Shown here piece after piece: positions 15,493-20,362 of a stretch of DNA of 35,884 nt (position 1 is its first letter; every line of letters starts with the position of its first letter). The stretch spans positions 1-35,884 of the forward strand of contig JAFUIY010000040.1 of assembly GCA_017473925.1 (NCBI GenBank). Reading direction: 5' to 3'. Below the pieces are notes generated by a model that saw only the letters and a list, made by a program, of their open reading frames with translations, had not been told where the DNA came from and searched no databases. The position numbers were made by a program, and so were the translations under genes. The stretch is from Clostridia bacterium. Lineage in GTDB: Bacteria > Bacillota > Clostridia > Oscillospirales > Acutalibacteraceae.

Positions 15493-15609
15493 TTTATCAA
15501 TGAACAATTTACAATTTACAATGTACAATGATTTACAAAAAACCGCCTGTATCGCCACATCTGCACGATTGTAAATTGTACATTGTACATTGTTAATTGA
15601 CTCGATAAA
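15493..15609. repeat. Long imperfect inverted repeat built from CAATKTA heptamers
   Basis: The left arm has CAATTTA, CAATTTA, CAATGTA and CAATGAT in tandem (15505-15532). The right arm has the reverse complements TAAATTG, TACATTG, TACATTG and TTAATTG (15572-15599). The outer ends are also related (TTTATC... and ...GATAAA). About 35 bases of unrelated sequence lie between the arms. The element fills the gap between two convergent genes and could fold into a cruciform or RNA hairpin. It resembles small non-coding repeat elements scattered in Clostridia genomes. Confidence 0.7.
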
Positions 15610-15858
15610 TTACTGTTTTTTCAATTGTTTTACAATCTGATTCCCATAAACGGCTGTTCCCGTCACGAGGACGCCCTGAATTGCAGAAGGAACAGTCCAT
15701 CCGCCGAGGGCCATTGCCCCGACAATGCCGAAGGGCAGAAGAATCAGGGGAATGAACTTATCGGGGATAAATTCAAGATTCTTCATAATCTGCCCGATGA
15801 TAATCAGAACAGGAATGAGCACCAACGCATGCTCTGTCACATAATTGAGAATTTCCAT
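15610..15858 (-). CDS. Phage-type holin
   Basis: This 82-residue protein has two hydrophobic helices (about 10-27, HALVLIPVLIIIGQIM, and about 37-60, KFIPLILLPFGIVGAMALGG). The C-terminal pattern AIQGVLVTGTAVYGNQIVKQLKK is typical of small holins of Firmicutes phages. It would form lesions in the membrane and let the endolysin reach the wall. AGGAGG lies four bases before ATG 15858. It is the last gene of the phage-like operon, 8 bases after the XhlA-like gene. The heptamer inverted repeat starts right after its stop. Confidence 0.88.
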   Translation of the reverse strand: MEILNYVTEHALVLIPVLIIIGQIMKNLEFIPDKFIPLILLPFGIVGAMALGGWTVPSAIQGVLVTGTAVYGNQIVKQLKKQ

Positions 15859-15866
15859 TTTTCCTC

Positions 15867-16136
15867 CTAAATAAAAGCAAAGATTGCAGACACTGCACCT
15901 GACACGGCGGCACCGATTACAAGCCACATGAGTTTTTCGTAAAAAGCCGTCGGTCGGTTCCTTACCTCATCGAGCTCACTTCGGACATTGTTAAGGTCCT
16001 CTCTCATGTGCTTTACCTCAACAACCATATCGGACACCGACTGAGTCAGCTTTTCGACAGAATCAAGCCTGTGATGTGCCGATTTTATGCTTGATTCAGC
16101 CGAAGTGAGTCGCTCCCATACTTCCTTTTCGTTCAT
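15867..16136 (-). CDS. XhlA-like hemolysin/holin-accessory protein
   Basis: The 89-residue protein has an N-terminal coiled coil (about 1-62; VWERLTSAESSIKSAHHRLDSVEKL...HMREDLNNVRSELDEVRNR) and a C-terminal transmembrane helix (about 68-88, LMWLVIGAAVSGAVSAIFAFI). This is the architecture of XhlA, which works with the XhlB holin in PBSX-type lysis modules. The ATG at 16136 follows the lysozyme stop after a single base, so translation is probably coupled. The longer upstream frame overlaps the lysozyme and is not used. Confidence 0.82.
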   Translation of the reverse strand: MNEKEVWERLTSAESSIKSAHHRLDSVEKLTQSVSDMVVEVKHMREDLNNVRSELDEVRNRPTAFYEKLMWLVIGAAVSGAVSAIFAFI

Positions 16137-16137
16137 T

Positions 16138-16917
16138 TCAGTTATCAAGTCCTGCCGACTCACGAAGAACTTTTCTTGCATCTGCTGCCGTGATTTTACC
16201 GTCACCGTCAGCGTCTGCATTTTTCAGGTTTTGTCCCTGAAGCTTTTCCAGTCCTGCCGAAGCCCTGAGAATCACCCTTGAATCAGCAGCAGTGATTTCT
16301 CCGTCACCGTCAGCATCGCCTCTGATAAAGGAAATATAACATCTGTTGAAGTCAACATTACCGTTGATTCCGTCAATTCTTGCAGTGCTCGTATACTGCC
16401 AGATGTCATAAGAGCCTTTATATGTGACCTCTTTATAATACTGAGCAAGCCACTTGACCTTTGTGTTGTACCATGCATCGGTAAGATAGTCCGTAAACCA
16501 TGTCTTGTTTGAATATGTACCGTATGTATAGCCTGCTTTTTCAATTATTTCACAGAATGTCTTTGCAATTTCAAGGATTCTTGCCTTGCCGAGTCTTCGT
16601 ATCTGCTCTTCCTCAAGGTCAAGGAAAACAGGCAGGTCAAGGTCAATACCCTTTATGAGTCTGAGAACATGCTCTGCTTCGCTTTTTGCCTTTTCGGTTG
16701 TTGTTGCATAGCTGTAGAGATATATCCCGACGGGAATAGAGTTTTCTTTGCAGCCTCTGATATTATTCAGCCACTGAGAGTCATCCTGATTCGTATAATT
16801 ACCGCCGAAACCGCATCGGATAATCGCAAAATCAATTTTACCTCTGAGCTTTGTCCAGTCTATTCTTCCCTGTGCATAGGAAACATCAATTCCCTCACCG
16901 AGAATCTTTTTACTCAT
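16138..16917 (-). CDS. GH25 lysozyme (endolysin) with C-terminal type I dockerin
   Basis: The protein has 259 residues. The GH25 catalytic domain (about 8-195) begins GIDVSYAQGRIDWTKL, with the first conserved Asp. It contains IDFAIIRCGFGG, IPVGIYLYSYA, the catalytic LPVFLDLEE (Asp and Glu), and the closing DIWQYTSTARIDGINGNVDFNR. A type I dockerin follows (about 200-259). It has two calcium loops, DADGDGEITAADSR and DADGDGKITAADAR, each continuing into a helix (VILRASAGLE and KVLRESAGLD). It should cleave peptidoglycan between MurNAc and GlcNAc. No signal peptide is present, consistent with holin-dependent release. GGAGG lies eight bases before ATG 16917. It sits between an XkdX-like gene and XhlA/holin genes, the usual phage endolysin position. 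Confidence 0.93.
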   Translation of the reverse strand: MSKKILGEGIDVSYAQGRIDWTKLRGKIDFAIIRCGFGGNYTNQDDSQWLNNIRGCKENSIPVGIYLYSYATTTEKAKSEAEHVLRLIKGIDLDLPVFLDLEEEQIRRLGKARILEIAKTFCEIIEKAGYTYGTYSNKTWFTDYLTDAWYNTKVKWLAQYYKEVTYKGSYDIWQYTSTARIDGINGNVDFNRCYISFIRGDADGDGEITAADSRVILRASAGLEKLQGQNLKNADADGDGKITAADARKVLRESAGLDN

Positions 16918-16918
16918 T

Positions 16919-17044
16919 TCATGCACCTCCGTTCACGATAATATCATATTCTTCCTGAATTCCGGCACCTGCATCAGGAAGTCTTTTCATATGCTTTTCA
17001 TTATAGATTCCAAGCATATGGTAATATATTATTTTTCCGAGCAT
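16919..17044 (-). CDS. XkdX-like small phage protein
   Basis: This 41-residue reading frame starts MLGKIIYYHMLGIYNEKHMK and ends EEYDIIVNGGA. Size, composition and position (between a tail-fibre-like gene and the lysis genes) match the XkdX family, whose members read as KxYYxxGxYxxEDVxxFVxxGxITxEEYxxITG. GGAGG lies nine bases before ATG 17044. The stop is one base before the lysozyme start. The role of XkdX proteins is unknown. Confidence 0.78.
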   Translation of the reverse strand: MLGKIIYYHMLGIYNEKHMKRLPDAGAGIQEEYDIIVNGGA

Positions 17045-17086
17045 CCGTTAATTCCTCCAATAGGGTGATACTGCAGCCCTGCATTT

Positions 17087-17536
17087 TTAACCCCAGGCAA
17101 ACCACGAATAAGTCACCCCTGAAGCAAATACTGCAGATGTTCCCCAGCCTGTAATTGTGTTATCATCATTTCCACGCAATCCGTTACTTGCTGTATGTCC
17201 TGACTTTGCCGAGCTGCCTGATTTATATACAAAGACACAGTTATCTTTTTCAACATTGAAATCATCATCGTATATTCTCCACACTGAAGTGATTTCATAG
17301 GGACTGCCCGTATTAGATGTCGTGATTGCCGATGTCGCTGCAATCAGAATAATTTTCGGTCTGAAGCTGAGCCCTATAGAAAGCTTTTCACATGTCTGTC
17401 CCGAACCTGAAAAGGTTCCCGATGCAGACTGCGTACAGTGATTGATTAAATCTGCAGGATTAATATATCCGTTTCTGACCTTGTTTATCGCATCATCAAG
17501 CTGAGCACCGGTATGGTCAAGATAATATTCACTCAT
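17087..17536 (-). CDS. Phage tail-fibre-like protein
   Basis: The 149-residue protein opens with SEYYLDHTGAQLDDAINKVRNG. This short helical motif is frequent at the N-terminus of, or between repeats in, tail-fibre and baseplate proteins of Firmicutes phages. The rest (about 30-149) is Ser/Thr/Gly-rich and beta-predicted (FSGSGQTCEKLSIGLSFRPKIILIAATSAITTS), typical of a distal receptor-binding or fibre tip domain. It overlaps the preceding gene by four bases (ATGA). It is much shorter than a full tail fibre, so it may be a C-terminal tip module retained alone. Confidence 0.7.
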   Translation of the reverse strand: MSEYYLDHTGAQLDDAINKVRNGYINPADLINHCTQSASGTFSGSGQTCEKLSIGLSFRPKIILIAATSAITTSNTGSPYEITSVWRIYDDDFNVEKDNCVFVYKSGSSAKSGHTASNGLRGNDDNTITGWGTSAVFASGVTYSWFAWG

Positions 17537-17988
17537 GTAAGCACCTCCGTAATAAAACCGTCAATATCGTCACCTGAATATGCACTTATGTATACTTCAT
17601 CGGTGCCGCTGCCGTCTCTTTCAATAAGCAACTTTTTGCTGTCTTTGCCGTATATTACTTCCGATGAATTAGTAAGCAAAGCAGAGCAGTCACTCCATAT
17701 GCCGTTTTCATTCATAACAAACACGCTGATTCTGTATTCGCCGTCTGTCATAATCTCACTGCATTCAGCATCGAAGGTGTAGCTGTTTACTGCTGACGGC
17801 AAGGTAATAACACCTTCTGATGCCGATTCGTCGTCACTGAGAAGACAGATACCGACTCCTCTGCCGAAGCCGGAGCCTTTTTTTGTGGCTCTGGCTTCAA
17901 TTGCGGAAAAAGGGGTATCGGATATTACTGTTACTGTTGCTTTGAGGTGACTGCTTATTCTGTTTCTGTCAATGGTAACCTCAGCCAC
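17533..17988 (-). CDS. Hypothetical protein of the phage-like operon
   Basis: The frame is open from 18027, but GTG 17988 is the more likely start. It has GGAG eight bases upstream and begins one base after the previous stop. This gives 151 residues starting MAEVTIDRNRISSHLKATV. The protein is beta-rich, with segments such as AIEARATKKGSGFGRGVGICLL and DGEYRISVFVMNENGIWSDCSALL, which read like a fibronectin/Ig-type tail domain. No catalytic motif was seen. It overlaps the next gene by four bases. Confidence 0.65.
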   Translation of the reverse strand: MAEVTIDRNRISSHLKATVTVISDTPFSAIEARATKKGSGFGRGVGICLLSDDESASEGVITLPSAVNSYTFDAECSEIMTDGEYRISVFVMNENGIWSDCSALLTNSSEVIYGKDSKKLLIERDGSGTDEVYISAYSGDDIDGFITEVLT

Positions 17989-17989
17989 A

Positions 17990-18691
17990 TCACACACTCC
18001 AGCTTCCCGTTCCGGCACTTCTGACAAATACCTTTACGATTTTTACTCCGTCGCCGGGTGCAACAGCATTGATATCCGCAGCGCTGATATCAAAATACAC
18101 AAGCTGAATACTGTCAATTATGCTTTCAGCCTCAAGAACGGAACCTGAGATTGCATCTCCGTTCTCATTAGTTATTACAGAGCCGTTTGTAACGGGAATT
18201 GAAACATTTGTTACGGTATCGTATGAATCATTGACATTTTCAACAAGCATCACCCTTACAGCATCGATATTCTCATCAATTCCGAATGAGCCCTGTGTCA
18301 TACACTGCCCGTCAACAAGCGAGAGCTTTGATTTGTTGACTGAAAGCCCGATTATTGACGGAAGCTTCTCATAAAGAGTGATTGTATCTGATGCCTCTGC
18401 TGATTCATTCCAGACATCATCCCTTACCTTCACATAAACTGTCTTCAGACCGTCACCCGAAGGAAGAGTAACATTCTTTGTTGCCTGATATGTTTCCCAT
18501 GCAGCTTCTGCTTCCGAGTGGGCATCAGCTGTACCCCATATTTTCATCTGATAACCGCTTGTATCGTCATCACTGCACCCGATTGTAAGCGTCACGGCTG
18601 ATGAAGTCGCCTTGTCTGAATCCCCGTTGATGAGCACGCTCACACCCGAAGGTCCGATTGTATCAAGGGTAATATTTACATAATTAGCCAT
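17990..18691 (-). CDS. Ig-like tail/adhesin-type protein of the phage-like operon
   Basis: The 233-residue protein has no signal peptide. Residues about 1-105 form a beta-sandwich-like region (GPSGVSVLINGD...TLTIGCSDDDTSGYQMKIWG...LKTVYVKVRDDVWNESAEASDTITLYE), resembling Ig-like repeats in phage tail and surface proteins. The segment of about 108-233 starts SIIGLSVNKSKLSLVDGQ and is also beta-rich. The start ATG overlaps the previous stop (TAATG). It is the largest structural-looking gene of the operon, which has no tail tube, sheath or tape-measure gene. Confidence 0.7.
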   Translation of the reverse strand: MANYVNITLDTIGPSGVSVLINGDSDKATSSAVTLTIGCSDDDTSGYQMKIWGTADAHSEAEAAWETYQATKNVTLPSGDGLKTVYVKVRDDVWNESAEASDTITLYEKLPSIIGLSVNKSKLSLVDGQCMTQGSFGIDENIDAVRVMLVENVNDSYDTVTNVSIPVTNGSVITNENGDAISGSVLEAESIIDSIQLVYFDISAADINAVAPGDGVKIVKVFVRSAGTGSWSV

Positions 18692-18840
18692 TATTCTTCT
18701 CCTTTGTTTTCTGAATTTTCCACTGCAATATATACATATGATTTATTTCTGGCATCCCTGTCATAAACTGTCTTTTTGTTTTTTGTTCTTATTGCAGTTA
18801 ACTCAAGAGGGTAATATTCTTTTCCCTTGTGAAGAAACAT
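18691..18840 (-). CDS. Small hypothetical protein of the phage-like operon
   Basis: The 49-residue frame starts MFLHKGKEYYPLELTAIRTK and ends VENSENKGEE. GGAGGGG lies just upstream. Its start overlaps the preceding stop by one base (TGATG) and its stop overlaps the next start by one base (TAATG). These overlaps, with no intervening space, make it a convincing gene despite its size. No family was recognised. Confidence 0.72.
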   Translation of the reverse strand: MFLHKGKEYYPLELTAIRTKNKKTVYDRDARNKSYVYIAVENSENKGEE

Positions 18841-19097
18841 CAGGTCCCCTCCTCAATGAAATAAAGCTGTTTTGAAGTTTTTTCCTCATGTGAAAGCTCG
18901 TTGTACTGATTCCTTGTGCCGAACCACCAGTCAGGGAAAATAAAGTTTTCAATACTTCCGTCATCAAATTTAAACACAATTGTGTTATCCTCCTGAGTGA
19001 CAGATTTAATGCCTGCTCCTCTGGGACCCGACGGAAAAGTATAAGCATCAACATGAGGTGTTGTGATGCCTGCACTGATTATTTTACATTCATTCAT
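18840..19097 (-). CDS. Hypothetical protein of the phage-like operon
   Basis: The 85-residue protein contains ITTPHVDAYTFPSGPRGAGIKSV and FDDGSIENFIFPDWWFGT. The GPRGAGIKS stretch is like the short collagen-like or intrachain segments found in phage baseplate and fibre connectors. AGGAGG precedes the ATG at 19097, which lies inside the previous gene (8-base overlap). The function is unknown. Confidence 0.65.
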   Translation of the reverse strand: MNECKIISAGITTPHVDAYTFPSGPRGAGIKSVTQEDNTIVFKFDDGSIENFIFPDWWFGTRNQYNELSHEEKTSKQLYFIEEGT

Positions 19098-19419
19098 TTT
19101 TCAGCCTCCTGAGAATAATCAGCTGATTAAGGGGATTTCCCCTTTCGTCAACAGCAGGAAGAATAATACGTCTGTCGTCTGAAGAATCCTTTATTCCGAT
19201 TTCAAATACATATTCACCGTAATCAATTCCCGACAGAACGGAAAAATGATTATCGTCACTTGTAAAGGTCATCAGAGCTTCAAAAGGCTCCCTTGGCAGA
19301 GAAATGCTTATGTAATACTTTTCTCCTTGTGCAGGTTCATATTTCTCATTATTCTCCTTATGATTCACCGTAAATTCCAGCTTATTTCCTTCAGGAAAAA
19401 TCAATCTGTTTAAAATCAT
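19090..19419 (-). CDS. Hypothetical protein of the phage-like operon (baseplate-like)
   Basis: The 109-residue, beta-rich protein begins MILNRLIFPEGNKLEFTVNH and has the central SGIDYGEYVFEIGIK. The segment of binding-type strands followed by YxFEIG resembles the N-terminal domain of baseplate upper proteins (BppU-type) in Firmicutes phages. That link is a weak inference. AGGAGGCAGT precedes the ATG, which overlaps the upstream stop by four bases. Confidence 0.62.
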   Translation of the reverse strand: MILNRLIFPEGNKLEFTVNHKENNEKYEPAQGEKYYISISLPREPFEALMTFTSDDNHFSVLSGIDYGEYVFEIGIKDSSDDRRIILPAVDERGNPLNQLIILRRLKNE

Positions 19420-19655
19420 ACTGCCTCCTGTAATTTTTCTTCATCATTGTAATAATCACGGAGCTTCTGGGAGATAATCCTCATATCTCTTATTTCCTCA
19501 TAAAGAACAGCAAGCTTTGCAGAAAGACTTTTCACCTTATCGCTGTCGCATTCACGGCGGGCTTTTCGCAATTCCTCCCGTGTTTTCTTTACAATCTGCT
19601 CTGTAAGAGCAATTGAGTCATCATATTCGCCTGCAAGCTGTGAAAGTGTACTCAT
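19416..19655 (-). CDS. Small coiled-coil protein of the phage-like operon
   Basis: The 79-residue, almost entirely helical protein has heptad patterns (EQIVKKTREELRKARRECDSDKVKSLSAKLAVLYEEIRDM). It directly follows the sigma-like regulator (4-base overlap) and has AAGGAGC upstream. It could be a partner of the regulator or a scaffold for the tail-like proteins. No family was recognised. Confidence 0.65.
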   Translation of the reverse strand: MSTLSQLAGEYDDSIALTEQIVKKTREELRKARRECDSDKVKSLSAKLAVLYEEIRDMRIISQKLRDYYNDEEKLQEAV

Positions 19656-20056
19656 CCCGCATACAGCTCCTTTCCGTCATTACTTCTGATAATTTTAATT
19701 GCGAAATCCTCCGGCAGCTTTGTTCTGCCGTCAAGCATTTCATTGTAGAGCACGATGTATTTCATGATTGAACCGATACGCTTATAAGCTCTGCCGAGAG
19801 TTTTTCTTATATTCGACTCGGAAACACCGGCAAGCTCAGCAATCTGTCTGATTTTCATTTTCCTGAACCAATACAATCTGACTGCCGTTCTTTCTGTTTC
19901 CGAAAGCTCATTGTCAATCACGGCTGTAAGCACGTCAAGAGCCGAAAGTCTGCCTGCTTCATAAAGGCAGGACGCACAACCGTTGTTGACATACGAAATT
20001 CCGTCATGCTCATCACATTCCGCCACACTGATATTTCCGTATGACATGCTCCTCAT
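19652..20056 (-). CDS. Sigma-70 region 4-like regulator at the head of the phage-like operon
   Basis: The protein has 134 residues from ATG 20056, which has AAGGAGG upstream. An ATG at 20083 in frame lacks an RBS. Residues about 50-105 form a sigma-70 region 4 / LuxR-like HTH: LSETERTAVRLYWFRKMKIRQIAELAGVSESNIRKTLGRAYKRI. The N-terminal part has Cys and His residues (ECDEHDGISYVNNGCASCLYEAGR) that could bind a metal. No region 2 (-10 recognition, core binding) is visible. It may act as an ArpU-like late regulator or a reduced sigma factor. It is the first gene after a LexA-controlled promoter. Confidence 0.8.
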   Translation of the reverse strand: MRSMSYGNISVAECDEHDGISYVNNGCASCLYEAGRLSALDVLTAVIDNELSETERTAVRLYWFRKMKIRQIAELAGVSESNIRKTLGRAYKRIGSIMKYIVLYNEMLDGRTKLPEDFAIKIIRSNDGKELYAG

Positions 20057-20125
20057 TTTTATCTGCTCCTCCTTTTTACCCATACATGGAAGTGCCGTCT
20101 ATGGTGTACGGGTGTTTTTTGACAA

Positions 20126-20137
20126 GAACAAATGTTC
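20126..20137. promoter_or_regulatory. LexA (SOS) box 1
   Basis: GAACAAATGTTC is an exact match to the Firmicutes LexA pattern GAAC-N4-GTTC. The dyad extends to AAGAACAAATGTTCTT (20124-20139). It lies about 5-16 bases downstream of the predicted start site of the phage-like operon. Confidence 0.78.
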
Positions 20138-20148
20138 TTGCATTTTCG

Positions 20149-20177
20149 AGTATACGAACATTTGTGCGTTTTGTCAA
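20149..20177 (-). promoter_or_regulatory. Sigma-A promoter of the phage-like operon
   Basis: On the minus strand TTGACA (20177-20172) and TATACT (20154-20149) are separated by 17 bases, nearly perfect consensus. The start site should be near 20142, giving an 86-base leader before the sigma-like gene. Confidence 0.82.
20156..20167. promoter_or_regulatory. LexA (SOS) box 2, within the promoter spacer
   Basis: GAACATTTGTGC differs from GAAC-N4-GTTC at one position and is flanked by CG on the outer edge (CGAACATTTGTGCG, a symmetric 14-mer except for one pair). It sits between the -35 and -10 hexamers, where a bound repressor would block RNA polymerase. It is spaced 30 bases, centre to centre, from box 1. 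Confidence 0.65.
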
Positions 20178-20184
20178 CACATTT

Positions 20185-20254
20185 CTGCAAAATATTTTTT
20201 GCAGTCCCTTTTATTGTACAGAAACACCATGCAATCGCATACGGTCGCATGCGG
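20185..20254. repeat. Palindrome and paired 10-bp repeats upstream of the phage-like operon
   Basis: A perfect dyad, CTGCAAAA-TATT-TTTTGCAG (20185-20204), lies just upstream of the -35 box. Two adjacent copies of TCGCATRCGG (20235-20244 and 20245-20254), followed by another TCG, lie further out. Their function is unknown. They could be operators, a recombination site, or a terminator. Confidence 0.5.
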
Positions 20255-20285
20255 TCGTAAAAATTTATGAGTTAATTCACATTTG

Positions 20286-20314
20286 TTAACATTCAGTTGA
20301 TTTTTATATGTAAT
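20286..20314 (+). promoter_or_regulatory. Possible promoter of the MMPL operon
   Basis: TTAACA (20286-20291) and TGTAAT (20309-20314) have a 17-base spacer, each one or two mismatches from consensus. They lie about 50 bases before the start codon. Confidence 0.5.
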
Positions 20315-20362
20315 AATTAACACTGAGTTAAAATGTAATTATAAAAAAGGAGTGACAGTACA

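Noticed and set aside
17989..18027. TTG start at 18027 for the 17533 gene
   Set aside because: It would overlap the previous gene by 38 bases and lacks a good RBS. GTG 17988 with GGAG upstream fits the tight operon spacing better.
15610..20083. Complete prophage or tailocin
   Set aside because: No tube, sheath, tape-measure, capsid, portal, terminase or integrase genes are present within the operon or its flanks in this window.
20119..20124. Plus-strand -35 box TTGACA near LexA box 1
   Set aside because: No acceptable -10 hexamer lies 16-18 bases downstream on the plus strand, and the MMPL gene begins over 230 bases away.
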